Assembly: GCA_002682825.1 (NCBI GenBank)
Contig: NOKP01000030.1
Span: 443,924 to 507,923, forward strand
Reading direction: 5' to 3'
Length of the DNA: 64,000 bases
DNA from: Neonectria sp. B-13
Lineage: Eukaryota; Ascomycota; Sordariomycetes; Hypocreales; Nectriaceae
The notes beneath the pieces were generated by a model. That model searched no databases. It saw only the letters and a program-made list of their open reading frames with translations, and had not been told where the DNA came from. A program made the position numbers and the translations under genes. Below, piece by piece: positions 35,684-47,324 of this stretch. The stretch's first letter is position 1. Every line of letters begins with the position of its first letter.

Positions 35684-37742
35684 ATGGCAGTCTCAGCATC
35701 AGTTAGAAAGACACCGACAGCAAGCTCGAACCCGGTCTGGATTGAACTTGAGACCGACGGCGATACTATGGCAGAGAATAAAGAGGCCGAGGACACAGTT
35801 TACATCACTGGTTACAAGTTGTTCCTAGTCATGGCCGGACTGACAGTTGTGATGCTGCTGGCCATGCTCGACATGTCCATCATCAGCACGGTAAGCTCAC
35901 AAGAGGTTGATGAGAAGCAAGTCAACTAATACTCACAGGCGATTCCCCAAATAACGAGCGACTTCCATCGACTAGAAGACGTGGGTTGGTACGCCGGCGC
36001 ATACCAGCTCGCCAGTGCCACCGTCCAGCCTCTCACGGGCAAGCTATATACCTACTTCAGCACGAAGGTACGCATGCATCTACGCGCTCTCAAATAAAGA
36101 GCTTCGTCTCACCTAACTAGTGGACATATCTGTGCTTTTTCCTCATCTTTGAGGTCGGATCTGTCATCTGTGGCGCGGCGACATCCTCCATCATGTTGAT
36201 CATCGGCCGTTCGGTAGCTGGAATTGGGTGCTCGGGACTCTCCAACGGGACCATGACTGTACTTGTCGGTTCATTCCCATCAGAAAAGCGTCCGTGTATG
36301 TATCTCTCCATCCACTTTCTTAAGGCTTCTTTCTATTCAGCTAACCTAATGTTTCAAGTCTATACTGCCATTGCCATGGGTGGTAAGTAGTTCCCTCCTC
36401 ATTCCCCTTCGCTGGACGAATACAGAAAGCTGAATAGTATTTCACAGTAAGCCAGATTGGTATAGTTATGGGGCCACTGCTGGGAGGAGCTTTCACTGAG
36501 AAGGCTAGCTGGCGTTGGTGTAAGTGTGCAATCAATGTTTGCCAAATCATGTTCATGCAGCTAACTCGAAAAGGTTTCTACATCAATCTCCCACTCGGCG
36601 GACTCGCGGCTCTCTTTCTTATCTTTATCCACATCCCCGATCAAATACCCAAGTCCCCCGTATCGCTCTCCCTTCTCCGGAAACTACTTCCTCTCTTTGA
36701 CCTCATTGGCTTCGCCCTATTCGCCCCCGCCATCATCATGTTCCTTCTGGGCCTTCAGTTTGGATCTGAAAGTTATGGGTGGGGATCATCAGAAGTCATC
36801 GGTTTGTTCTGCGGCGCTGCCGCCACGCTCGCTTTGTTCCTGTTCTGGGAGCATCGCATGGGAGACCAAGCCATGATTCCGCTGGAGCTAGTTCGACAGA
36901 GGATCATATGGGCGAGCTGCTTAAATATGGGATTCCTGATGACGGTGGTGATTGGAGGCTCGAGCTTCATGCCCATATACTTCCAGTCTGTCAAAGGGCT
37001 TTCGCCTGTTATGAGTGGTGTGCATATGTTGAGCTCTATCCTGTCACAGGTCTTTTTCATTTTGCTTTCGGGCGCTCTTGGTATGACTTCTGATCTGTGT
37101 CGATTCTTTGATCTCTGACAACGACTAGTTACAAAGCTGGGATATTACACCCCCTGGGCCATGATTGCAGGTGCTGGCACTGCTATAGGTTGCGGTCTGA
37201 TGTCTACTTGGACTCCATCAAGCGGGCTTGGAAAAATCATAGGATACCAAATAGTGTTTGGGATCCGAGGATCCGGCATCCAGATGGTGTGGCTATCCCG
37301 GTTTCTCCCCCACTCCCTGACGTGGACGATAGCTAACTCCGGGTATTCATAGGGCATCATCGCAGTGCAGCATTATCTACCGCCATCGCAGGCTGCGGTT
37401 GGAATCAGTATTCCTGTTTTTATCCAGAATTTATTCGGCGCTGTCTTCATCACTGTCGCAAATACGATCTTCCAGTCAACCCTCCGTTCCGAAATCATCG
37501 CCCATGTACCGTCCATCAATCCGCAGGCGGCCATCGCAGCGGGTGGTAGCGCTGACGCAGTACGAGCGCTGGCACCTCCTGGAAGCCCGGAGTTAAAAGA
37601 AATCTTAGAGGCTTACTCGATCGGCTTTGGCCATGTTTTCTATTTGTTAGCTGGGTGTTCTGTTGCGGCATTTCTGTCGGCTTTTGGCATGGGGTGGATT
37701 GACGTAAGGAAGAAGGCCAAATCTGGAAAGGCGGAGGCTTGA
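35684..37742 (+). CDS. DHA2-family (14-TM) MFS transporter, copy 1
   Basis: Plasma-membrane drug/toxicant:H+ antiporter of the 14-TM type. ATG 35684 (MAVSASVRK) is the first true ATG in the exon. Exons join through about six short introns, each keeping frame: [90 protein letters not shown] and [16 protein letters not shown]. The antiporter motif C in TM5 is G-x8-G-x3-GP-like ([13 protein letters not shown]), and [12 protein letters not shown] is the DHA2 hallmark. The cytosolic tail is Lys-rich. It follows the Zn2Cys6 gene on the same strand with 450 bp between. No defects noted. Confidence 0.92.
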
Positions 37743-38455
37743 AGCTCGATCATCTGATGTATACTCAAGGCGGTGTTCCCTCAATTATTGCTGAAAGTCC
37801 CATGATCGATGGCAGATCGGTCGACATCATTAGTACTTTCTATTCAAATACCATCGGTAGTGGCTAGCTTAGGTTTGAATACGGGGATGTGTTGATTAGT
37901 GTTTGTTCCGTATATTTCGAGAATGCAATGCATGCAGTAATTGGGAAGGGTAGGATTTCACTCAAGCACTGGGTCGGGTACATGGTGAAGAGACCTCGAA
38001 TACGAAATCTCCTTCCTAGAAACGAATAGCCGCGTGCTATACTCGCTGTGGTCCGGATTTACGTATTGCTTAAGTAGGCGAGGGTGTCCTTGATCGTGCC
38101 TTTCCCAGTCATGTCCTCAGCCTACCCGCTCACAAGTGTCATGGATTTTACCGGAATTATCACGAAGTCGAAATTCATGATAGTATAGTAGTGGAGCTTT
38201 ACAATTGGAAAAAACCAGGCCAGTTTCCACGTGACCTTCTCTGACACAGAAATGTCATTACCATTTATCCGGAAGTGTACGCGTAAGCACTTAGCAGATC
38301 AGGCTAATATATATATTAGGCAGCACAAATACGTGCAGTGCAAAATAACTTAGCGATATTCCTCACATGTTTCTAAATATTCATGTTTAGTGCCCTTTAT
38401 CAATCAATTATCATAGTCCTGATCTTTAGCATATACTTCACACAGTGAATGAATC
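37743..38455. other. Intergenic, about 0.7 kb
   Basis: AT-rich promoter region of the second DHA2 gene, with a TATATATATTAG stretch at about 38310. Nothing else recognised. Confidence 0.45.
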
Positions 38456-40346
38456 ATGGCCTCTACAACTGTTTCTGAGCAGCCAGCGACCCAAGTAGCC
38501 TCCCTCGATGATGTTGGCCCCTTGCAACAATCAAGACCCATGGAGCATCTTGACATCGATAACGATCGGAATAACCCCGGCGAAGAGAGTATTGTTTACC
38601 CCTCGGGTCTGCAGCTGTGGTCGACAATGGCGTCGCTGTGCATTGCTTGTTTCCTAAGTGGGCTGGTCAGTAGTGTCTCCCTTCTTCTTCAACAATTTGC
38701 GTGGTTTCTTCTGATCGGCTGACCAACGAACCTGGGAACAGGATATCACAATCGTTGCAGTAGCTGTACCAAGCCTCACCGACCAATTTCAGACCATCGC
38801 AGATATTGGATGGTACTCTGCTGCTTAGTGAGCTCTATCGCACCAAAGCTTTTAGTTGGTTTCGAAGCTAATATCTATATCCATCTTCCAGTGGCATGAC
38901 GATGAGCGCTTTTGTCTTCTTGTAAGTTCGCCTCGCTGAAATCACTTTCAAGCAGCTCTAACTTGTCTCTAGCTTCGCTCAGATGTACAATCTCTTCCGC
39001 GTCAAGACTGTCTTCCTTGTCGGTCTTGTCATCTTCGAGACAGGGTCTCTTGTCTGCACACTTGCACCCACTTCAACCATCTTCATTCTCGGCCGCGCCA
39101 TCAGCGGACTCGGCCGTGGTGCAATCAATGGCGGCCTTTTCAAAATCCTCCGCCACAGCTTTCCTCTATCTCAACAAGGCCTTGTGAACAGCATCGTCGG
39201 TGCAGTGCAAAGTGCAGGATTAGTCTCCGCGCCCACGATTGGCGGTGCTCTGATTGATGGGCTTTCGTGGAGAGCGTGTTTTGGCATCAATCTACCGCTT
39301 GGAGTCATCTGTATCCTACTGACGGTCTACGGTGTACATGATCCGGTTGTCCATCGGGGTGAGACGTTGACGCTGAAAGAGAAGATCAAGAAGATTGATG
39401 TATTAGGAACAGCACTGGCCGTACCCGCTATCACCTGTCTCCTGATGGCACTACTATGGGGAGGCCTAAAGTACGGGTGGGGCAGTTGGCGCATCATTCT
39501 CTTGCTTGTTATGTGTGTCGTGTTGTTTGTGGCCTTTGGTTATTTGCAACATCGCCAAGGAGATCGCGCCATGGTGCCGCCGAGGGTCTGGAAGCAGAGA
39601 AGTATCCTTGCGGGCATGTGGTATTCTGCATGTTGTGAGGGTGTTCTTGCTGTCACAGAGTACTACATGTCCATTTACTTTCAGGGAGTTCGCGGTTACA
39701 CACCTACTCAGTCTGGCGTATTTGCGCTTCCTATGGTTGGCGGCTTGGCGGTTGCGCTTGTCATCTCTGGGGTTGGCACAACCGTTCTTGGATACTACTA
39801 TCGTAAGTTCTTTTGAGCACGATGTTGCCATGTGCTGACTTTAGAATAGCTTTCATGTTGGCTACAAGTGTTCTAGCTCCCATTGCATCTGGTTTGCTCA
39901 CCACCCTTGACTTGGACGAACACATCGGCAAAAGTGTTGGACTTCTCGCCTTTCTCGGCGCAGCAGTGGGCCTCGGTATTCAGGGTCCTCAAATTGCATT
40001 ACAGGCTGTCTTATCCGTTGATGACGTCTCCTCTGGCGGCGCAGTTCTCAACTTTGGTTCTGGTATGGGTTCGTCCTTGTGGATCTGCGCTTCGGCGACG
40101 TTGTTCCAAAGTCGTCTCCGCGATGAGATTCAATCCTCTTCACCAGGAGCAAACGTTACAAGAGTTCAGGAGGCGGGACTCTCTGGATTGCGTGAGGCTA
40201 TCGGGCCAGAGAGGCTGGGAAGCGTGCTGGCTGGGTATGAGAATGCGGTTGTGCAGACATTGTACATCCCGCTGGGTCTCGCGCTGCTTACGATTGTTGG
40301 CTCACTTGCTATGGAGAGGAAGTCTATCAAGAAGAAGCGCTCCTGA
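38456..40346 (+). CDS. DHA2-family (14-TM) MFS transporter, copy 2
   Basis: A second 14-TM exporter on the same strand, clearly a different subfamily from copy 1 because the sequences differ throughout. Introns after SGL (38666), [13 protein letters not shown] (38825), FVFF (38922) and GYYY (39800) restore a continuous frame: [58 protein letters not shown]. The TM5 region [22 protein letters not shown] is followed by [14 protein letters not shown]. Start ATG 38456. Expected plasma-membrane multidrug or metabolite exporter. Two DHA2 genes side by side next to a Zn2Cys6 and an FAD dehydrogenase could be a small detoxification module; this is inference only. Confidence 0.92.
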
Positions 40347-41433
40347 GATTCTTCCACTGGCAGGCCAACACGTATCCAGCTGGCAATTCGTCCAAAAAGC
40401 TCATCACAGGGATCACGACAGTGCGGCGATGGTTGCGGCGGGGCAAAACGACCTGTACGGCCGGGAAGTGGTTACTCTGCCGTGATTGCTGACACACGAT
40501 GTAGCCACGAGAATTAGTAGAATCAAATAGAGGCATCGCTTTATGTGCTTGATGACAATACACGCCCCCCCGCTGCACGGCTGGTCGTAAGATTGAATAA
40601 CATGGGGGGATAAAGACTTGGATCCACCGTATCATGCACCAGGATTTGCCAACCAACAGTACATGACTCAACTGGAGTCGTCCAGTGACCAGTTGTATCT
40701 GATGTCATCTCATAACCTGTCAAATGCATTGTGTTGATGGAGGTGCAGCAGACACACCCAGAGGATTCGACTAGGACACCCAACAGCATTCCACTCACTT
40801 CTAGTAGGACGCCCAACGGCATCCAAGGCAGCACTACCCACATATTCACCGGATGTACGGCAACGTAGTTTCCCAACTCACTGCATACAAAATCTAGGCC
40901 AAAACATGCACTACAATGGTCAGCCCATCAACCAACGATTTTGCCTCGTATTCAGGTGCAGCGGCCGCCGCCCATCTTGGTTCAATGTGCCGATAGCGCC
41001 GCTATTGCTACACCCGGGAGTCATGTACAACGTGAGGCGGCATCCTGGCTCAGGGGTGAGTGCACTTATTAAGTAAAAGGAAGGGCTTGGATGTACTCTA
41101 AATAGCCTCTTGGTAGGATATAGAAACACGCCCGTGAGGTGTGACTTTGACGTCTGCTGTGTGCAACCTTTACCGTCGACATTGCCATGTCTCATGTGCT
41201 GCAGTGTACTAGGAATACCCTATAGGGTGGGGCTATGTTCTCTTCCTTCCACCACCAATATGGCCTCTCACTTGACTGGTCTATGTATATAATGCAGCCC
41301 CTTCCCCTCTACTCTTCTTCCATCTCTAGCTCACTAAAGTTGATACAGTCACCTTCTTCTCTTTTATCCTTTTGGCTTTCACATATCGTTACGTTCCTGT
41401 ACATCTCCCCGCTGTCTTGCGTCATTATTCACA
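40347..41433. other. Intergenic, about 1.1 kb
   Basis: Contains a degenerate 33-bp tandem repeat (listed separately) and the promoter of the DUF3632-like gene with a pyrimidine-rich leader (41290-41400). No gene seen. Confidence 0.45.
40772..40837. repeat. Degenerate 33-bp tandem repeat, two copies
   Basis: TAGGACACCCAACAGCATTC (40772-40791) and TAGGACGCCCAACGGCATCC (40805-40824) are 33 bp apart. The first 20 bp differ at three positions, all transitions. No coding function assigned. Confidence 0.5.
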
Positions 41434-42501
41434 ATGGAGCACTTCAACAACGACTCGGACGCTGCAGTACCAACTGTTGCCACCATGTCAAAAGATGCAA
41501 GCCTGGACCTCGGACACCTACTATTGCAAGAGTTCAAGGAAGACGTTGGGAAGAAAGGTGGCGAAGACGATGAGATATGGGCGTGGCTTCGCAATACGCC
41601 TTTCTCCATCCAGATGCGATTTTGTTTCACCCGAGATTACATCGATCCACTCAAACCCGACTCCCCTGTTGCCCTGTTGCTACACAGACTCTGGTTCATG
41701 TACTATCATACCAGTAAGAACATCTCCTTCCAAAGCGCTGCCAAGGATAGACTTGCATTGGAGGTACTTCATCTCCAGGCTCAAGGAGCTTTATCCAGGC
41801 GAATCGCGACCGGTGGCGTGCTCGAGGTGGCAACTACCCCTGATGGTATTGCCTGGAGTGATTTGCCCTTTTTCGTCTCGGACATGGTGGAGTTCTGGAG
41901 AAAGGACTTTGCTGGAATGAGTGCTGCCCATCGCCTCAACTTCTGTTCCTTCCTTGCCAGACTGGCATCTGTTGGACTGGCCAAGGAGGGACTTCACAAT
42001 ATTGCGTTGATTCTTTTTCGCGATGCTCTGGAGACTCCACGGCCTCTTGGCGAGATTGACGGGAACGCCAACGAAGATACAACTAGATCTATAGCAGATC
42101 TCACCATTGGGGACCTGCTCCCTGCGGTTCGTGAATGGTTCGGCATCGCTGGTTTGCGGATGATACCGCTTGCCGACAACTCCTGGCACGATTGTCCCGA
42201 TCATGTCAAGGTCATCGGCCCTCTGTACCGTAGTCATATGTCAACGAGCTTGGAATCGGCGGGGTTCAGCGTTGAACGGTGGATCTACTGGTTCAGGCGC
42301 TTGGGGGAGATTGCCGATGAAGCTGACCAAGCAGGACAATCGGAGCTTGCCAAGTTTACAAACGAAACAATGGATTCAATCTTGTTTGACGTCAACGTGA
42401 CGAACTCCGCCATCAGGAATGAGCTTGAGACGTCTGAAGGGGCCCTTCCGTACCGGACGCAGGGCTTTCAGGACCTAGTGTCAGCCTTTGACGACGAATA
42501 G
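41434..42501 (+). CDS. DUF3632-like conserved fungal protein
   Basis: Single exon of 355 aa starting at the ATG 41434 (MEHFNNDSD). The sequence is mostly helical. Segments such as LWFMYYHTSKNISFQSAAKD, WSDLPFFVSDMVEFWRKDF, RLNFCSFLARLASVGL and WIYWFRRLGEIADEA resemble the fungal-only DUF3632 family, often found in many copies near secondary-metabolite or heterokaryon-related loci. No signal peptide, membrane segment or catalytic motif is visible. Function unknown. It borders the graveyard of NRPS, PAL and ABC relics on the right, and appears intact. Confidence 0.72.
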   Translation: MEHFNNDSDAAVPTVATMSKDASLDLGHLLLQEFKEDVGKKGGEDDEIWAWLRNTPFSIQMRFCFTRDYIDPLKPDSPVALLLHRLWFMYYHTSKNISFQSAAKDRLALEVLHLQAQGALSRRIATGGVLEVATTPDGIAWSDLPFFVSDMVEFWRKDFAGMSAAHRLNFCSFLARLASVGLAKEGLHNIALILFRDALETPRPLGEIDGNANEDTTRSIADLTIGDLLPAVREWFGIAGLRMIPLADNSWHDCPDHVKVIGPLYRSHMSTSLESAGFSVERWIYWFRRLGEIADEADQAGQSELAKFTNETMDSILFDVNVTNSAIRNELETSEGALPYRTQGFQDLVSAFDDE

Positions 42502-43059
42502 AAGTGCTGGAGCGGACTGTATCTTTAGTGATACCATAGGGCCTTTGTAGCTAGCTATTGACAACTCTATCTGAGATACGTACTTGGTCTATCCTGCGTA
42601 CCAGTGCCTCTGGATAATGTGAGCACGGGTGAAACTAGCAGAACAGAAAGGCGTTCGTATCCTTTTGTATCCCACGTTCCCGAAGCCCCTCTAAGCCACT
42701 CATAGCTAGGACGCAGAGTTAACGCCCCATATTCCTTTATCAATATGACTAGCCGCTGCTGAGGGAGACCTCTACCCTCAAACCTTCCACGAGCGTGAGC
42801 CGCTTCGATATTCAGATGTACATTCTTTCTGTCCCAAAGCACCATCATGGGCCCGAAAAGTGCCTAGCGTACTCGAAAGACCCGCTGATCCTCCAGGTTT
42901 GAATCCATCCCTCTCCTGTTTGGAGACAGTAACCGACAGTTCGTAGACAGAGTAGGCAACTACTGCGCCACGTTTCGTAACGAAGCATTTCTAGCTATGG
43001 ACTACATCCTCTTGGAATAACGTGAACGACAACCGAGGGCCCTTTTATTTGTTTCAAGC
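42502..43059. other. Intergenic, about 0.56 kb
   Basis: No recognisable gene. It probably includes further eroded sequence downstream of the NRPS relic on the minus strand, but nothing that I can align to a condensation domain. Confidence 0.35.
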
Positions 43060-44300
43060 TGAAACACGGCGAACCTTCCCACTCGGTCTTGGCGCGGAAC
43101 GGGATGGTCGAGATGGTCGGGCCGGCTACGAGCTCGATTCCGGGAAGGGGACCTTGTCGTCCCATCACTGTCAACCCAAACACCACATCATTAGAGTTGC
43201 TATACCGCACCACCAGGAGTTACCAGGCCGCCTTCAGTGTTGTCGATGGTGTGGCGCCACTTGGCCACTGGATCTGGAACTGCCGCTTGCAAATGCTGTT
43301 TACGCTTAGCCCATGTCGCGAGGTAGGAAGACTTGGAAAGCTAGGTGCCTCTATGTCCATGCCAGTGTAATACCTAGCCCAGAACGTTTCAGCCAGACCT
43401 TTCTCCTCTTTGCTTCTCAGCTTCAAATGGTCGACGAAGTAATTGTAGGGCATCAGCTTCTTTCTGTCCTGCTGGCCCTTGTAGACTGCCTCGACCTGTT
43501 CGAGGATGAGGGAAGCAGACCACCGATCACGTACTGCATGGTGAATTGTCGTAAGTAGAGCGCGGCGACTCCCGTTTCCTTGTCCCTGGGAAGAACCAGA
43601 ATCAACAAGTTCGAATCAGACAAGGGGCTGACCCGACCCCAGGGATGAGGAGGGAACCACGTCGTCCAGGCTCTCGCAAACAAGCCATGCGATTTCACCT
43701 TTGACCACCACCTGTAAAAGACCTTGGCTGGCGTAATCGATGATTCTAGTGCGAAGAATCGGTGTCTCAGCAGCCACTGTGTCCCAGGTATGTCTCAAAC
43801 GTTCGATGTCGACGTTCGAGGCCAGTTGAGCTAGGCCCCGAGAAACAAAGTCCCCAACTCCGCGTAAAGTGCTTGCAATCATGGCCTCCTGTAAAGGAGT
43901 ACAGAGATATGCCTCTTCCACCTCCGAGAAATCGATGCCTCAAGCCTTGGCTAGGACCTCTTCGTTCAAACCTTCATCCAAAGCGAGACTGGATGGATCG
44001 AAAGGGGACGCGTAATTACATTTGCCCTATGGCGGCTTTGGCAGCCATCTCTCTAAGACGCGGTGCTTGAAATATCTCGGCAACTGTGAGCGAATATCCT
44101 TCATGCCTTGCCACAGCTACCAGTTTCTTGGCCCCATGCGAATTGCTACCCAGGAATAAGAAAGCGCTTTCTCTCCCGATGGAGGAGGCGTCGATGCCAA
44201 GTATCTTGGCCCATATACTCTGGAGAAGGACTTCTGCATGTGTTTCTGGTTGCTGATGACTATATACCTTTCTGGACAACAATGACGCATCAATGAACCG
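43060..44300 (-). pseudogene. NRPS relic: thiolation (T) domain followed by condensation (C) domain
   Basis: Reading right to left, a T domain (ETHAEVLLQSIWAKILGI, then LGSNSHGAKKLVAVARHEG) is followed by a C domain. The T core LGGDS has become LGSNS; the Ser that would carry phosphopantetheine is still there. The C domain begins EEAYLCTPLQEAMIASTLR, has the active-site motif HHAVRDRWS, and continues with MPYNYFVDHLKLRS and YSNSNDVVFGLTVMGR. Breaks: a frameshift plus stop after the T domain (about 44018), a TGA where Cys is expected before GIDFSEVEEAY (about 43945), a TGA where Arg is expected in PLV-x-FELV, and a TAA in AAW-x-LLVVRYS. There is no adenylation domain in the window. Nonfunctional remnant of a modular peptide synthetase. 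Confidence 0.85.
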
Positions 44301-44304
44301 CTCC

Positions 44305-44885
44305 GGTGGAGTCTCTGTCATTGGCCTGATCAACGGCACCGCGACCGCTGCGGCAGTAGCGACTCTTGGGCTTTACGAAGCTAAGCAGTTGCTGACAGCA
44401 CTCTTCTAGGAGGCCCTGTACGCCAATTACCAGTGGGCACATCCATTCATTGCCGCTATCCGGCCACAAAAGGGTCAGATCGAGGCGGCTCAGGACATTC
44501 GTAACTTTTTACGGAGTTCGAAGCTGATATACGGTTTGAATAGACCAAGAACAGTTCAAAACCGGCTTGACCCAGGAGAGATACGCGGTGCGGAGGCCCC
44601 CCTCCAGTGGATGTCTCCGCTACTAGAGGATCTGATGAGTGTGGAGCAGCAGATCACGACTGAGATCAACTCGACGACGGACAATCCCGTCGTCAACATC
44701 AGTGACGATAACATCCACTCCACCGCCAATTTACAAGCAGCCGCCGTTACCTCGGCTACGGAGAAGATCCGTCTCGCGCTACAGAGTATGGGAAAGATGC
44801 TCTTTCGCCAGATCATCGAGATGATCAACCACGACTTGAGCAACGGCCTGCCGCCCAACCTGGCCGCCGACGAAGTCCTGTGGTT
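44305..44885 (+). pseudogene. Phenylalanine/histidine ammonia-lyase family relic
   Basis: Segments of an aromatic-amino-acid lyase or aminomutase are seen in order: SVIGLINGTATAAAVATLGL, EALYANYQWAHPFIAAIRP, PLQWMSPLLEDLMSVEQQIT, TEINSTTDNPVVNISDDNIH and MLFRQIIEMINHDLSNGLPP, then NLAADE. The family makes cinnamate or a beta-amino acid from Phe or Tyr using an Ala-Ser-Gly-derived MIO group. That catalytic triad lies in the N-terminal part, which is missing. Defects: an in-frame TAG after LLTALF (about 44408), a frame disturbance near the QDRYAVR-type motif (about 44570-44595), and no recognisable C-terminus. Its left end abuts the NRPS relic head-to-head. Confidence 0.82.
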
Positions 44886-44928
44886 TGCACCATCCATCAC
44901 CTCTGAGCCCAGGCAACAGCAAACAAAC

Positions 44929-45135
44929 ATGTTGTTCTCGACTTATAGCAACGATACTTCTCTGGGGCCTACCGTTGATGATTGTCGCTATGGATTTGAC
45001 TTCACCATCCGCTTTGAGGCAGTTGTCTTTTCCATTATACCCCTGTCGCTATGGCGCACGGCCTTGCTCTGCCAGAAACCAGCCATTGTCCACGCGCACC
45101 GCCTTCAGCTCGTGAAGCTAGTCCGTGGCTTTTGA
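44929..45135 (+). pseudogene. ABCC (MRP-type) transporter relic, N-terminal piece
   Basis: From an ATG at 44929 the frame reads DTSLGPTVDDCRYGFDFTIR, then FEAVVFSIIPLSLWRTALL and a basic segment. This matches the start of fungal ABCC transporters (Phe-Gly-Pro-x-Val-x-x-Cys-Arg-x-Gly-Phe-Asp-Phe-Thr). The frame stops at 45135 instead of continuing through the first membrane domain. Weak hydrophobic traces continue to about 45560 (for example TALLIASLVLHFLA). The matching C-terminal piece lies at 47325-47746 on the same strand, so this is probably one gene with its middle lost. Confidence 0.65.
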
Positions 45136-45596
45136 TCATCCCTAAAAGAGTATTGAGTAATAAGTTCTACTAGCTTGCTTTTGTGCCATATGTTGGTCTA
45201 CAGCCGACACTGGTCATTCTCGTTGGCATGCGGTCATTTAATGCCACAGCTCTCCTCATTGCATCCTTAGTCCTGCATTTCCTAGCTAGCACGCCTGAGC
45301 TTTAGGCTCTCCTAGGGAACAGCCACCCTCCCTTTCATCGTCACTGATATCGGTGGAGGTTTCATATTCAAATTTACTGTCATTATCATTCAAACCGTGG
45401 AGAGTCTCTTATAGAGCCTAGAGGTTGGCGGATAGCTCGGTTTTCTCCTAGACATTTGCCTGCACATCCTCCTAGGGCGGCAGCACGAGCCAGAGGTAAA
45501 ATGTGCCGTTTGCTCCTGAGCTGAGTCCTACTAAACACAAGCAAAGCCAGACACCCTAGATCCATCATAGATCCTACTTTCCCTATTGAGATAACC

Positions 45597-46055
45597 CTAA
45601 TAAATGTTACCTCCCCAAGCTAGCCCTGGGTCACAGCTACCATCGTTAGGATCAGCTGTATATTCCCAGTGCCCTCTAGATTCGAAAGACCACCATGGAT
45701 AATGATCCCCATCAAGTATATGGATCCCTCCGTAATCACACAGAGCTGCCCCCTTGAGCCCAGCTTTGCATCTCTCGCTGTCTGGTGTGGTACCGCCGTC
45801 CAGATATTTGTTGACAGCAAGAGTCATAGAGCGAGCGTATGCTGTATAGCATACCTTCCAATCTTTCATGCTTGCTGGGACTTTGCCGTCTCGGATCATC
45901 CCATCACAGAAATTGTCGATTGCAGCGTGAACTGCTGGCATCGGGTCCTCCTTCAATGCAGAAAAGGGAATATCCTTCTTGTTGCTGAAACAGCCTTCCC
46001 CCAGAACAGCGCTCACGCAGAGTGCCAAGGTGAAAAAGGTAGGTAGAGCAACCAT
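45597..46055 (-). CDS. Small secreted cysteine-rich protein
   Basis: Intronless ORF of 152 aa with a signal peptide (MVALPTFFTLALCVSAVLG) and a mature part of about 133 aa. Six Cys remain after cleavage (in EGCFSN, DNFCDGM, WKVCYTA, SERCKAG, ALCDYGG, DGSCDPG), an even number that suggests three disulfides. Trp- and Tyr-rich C-terminus (YPWWSFESRGHWEYTADP). No catalytic motif is visible. The size, secretion and Cys content fit an effector-like or glycan-binding small secreted protein, but I do not recognise the family. It lies on the opposite strand between the two halves of a broken ABCC transporter, and it has no disabling changes in contrast to everything around it. Confidence 0.8.
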   Translation of the reverse strand: MVALPTFFTLALCVSAVLGEGCFSNKKDIPFSALKEDPMPAVHAAIDNFCDGMIRDGKVPASMKDWKVCYTAYARSMTLAVNKYLDGGTTPDSERCKAGLKGAALCDYGGIHILDGDHYPWWSFESRGHWEYTADPNDGSCDPGLAWGGNIY

Positions 46056-47324
46056 GGTAGCGATAGAGTGTCTTGCGCGGTTTCAGATGCGTAGTGGCGA
46101 TGTGTTGATTTAAAAAGATATCTAACGCGGGGCCTTGTTGAGGGAGTAGGCGTAAGTAGCAACGAGGATAAGTGCTGCGCTGCTGATATCTGAGGGGCGG
46201 AAAGAGTAAATGTATTTAATTGTCATCAGCGGCAATATTATGAGGCATACCACGGGAGTTTGCCATGGTTTTATATTCTCTTCATAGAGACAGTGGGGCA
46301 GTAGGCCCTGTCCAGCTAAAGGTTGATACCATAAGCGGTAAGCGATCTAAAGTAATAACTATGCACAGCCCCAGACCGCCCCCAACTAGGTGGCAATGAT
46401 ATCACGTCAGCTGCTCCTTCGGATCCTGCGACTAAACTCTATTGCTTAATGTAGAGACCAAGTTGCGGACGGATGGCACAGATAGCTACCGTAAGGTATC
46501 TAGACTCTACTATTGGTAAGTCTGGAACATATGAGAGCAGATCTATTTCCCGCGCTTCAGAGCTGAACAGTTTCCATCCCGCCATTTGGAAGCAGAACAA
46601 CTTACAACCTGCAATTAGTAGCAGCAAAATAGAACCTTTGTCCGGGGTAAGGTGCTGATGGCTGCCGCCTTCACAGTGACGGGGCAATCAAACGTTACTG
46701 GTAAACATTAATTCACTGCTTATCCAGGTTTCAATGCGTTGGTGCCCTGTACGGCGGATTGAGTATCTCGTGGCTGTGTTCTGTCCATCCACTACTCAAA
46801 GGGCTTGGTCATGGATCGGCCCCCACATAACAAACCGAGGGTACCAATCGAGACACCGTTGACAAGCATTCATGCATTTAAAGTGTGCGTCAAGTCATCA
46901 GTGTGCAGGGATGGTGCATGCCAGCCGCTTTTAGGTCCTGCCAGCAGCTTTGGTAGGTACTAATCATTTGTTTATCAGATGAATATGATGGGACAGCTCG
47001 AAGAGATCATGTGTTAAAGATTTGGAGATCAGGCTCTCATGGGATTGAAATAGAGAAGGGCGTCCATGAAGTCCATCGCATATTACGCAGCATAAGAACA
47101 TGTGCGAAGGGACACCCACGGGAAACGATCCAGCTGACCGGAGCTGAAACAGATCATCTTCGCAGCAATCACACCTCCTAGCACCCCTGCAAACAGAAGG
47201 AAGATCGATGACGCTGACATCTCATTTTAAATTCAGCTACAAATCGCTTTTATGCACCCTTCTGCGAAAATGGCTGCCTGCATTCGGGCGATTTTATTAA
47301 TAGAACCACTGAGGTTGCCAAGTC
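46056..47324. other. Intergenic, about 1.3 kb, within the broken ABCC gene interval
   Basis: No ABC, NRPS or transposon coding similarity that I can read. The left end is the promoter of the small secreted protein, with AT-rich patches. Possibly decayed beyond recognition. Confidence 0.4.

Noticed and set aside
43945..43950. RIP (C-to-T in CpA) as cause of the NRPS stops
   Set aside because: The inferred changes are mixed (a possible CGA to TGA, a Cys codon to TGA, a TAA, and a frameshift) and do not show a CpA bias.
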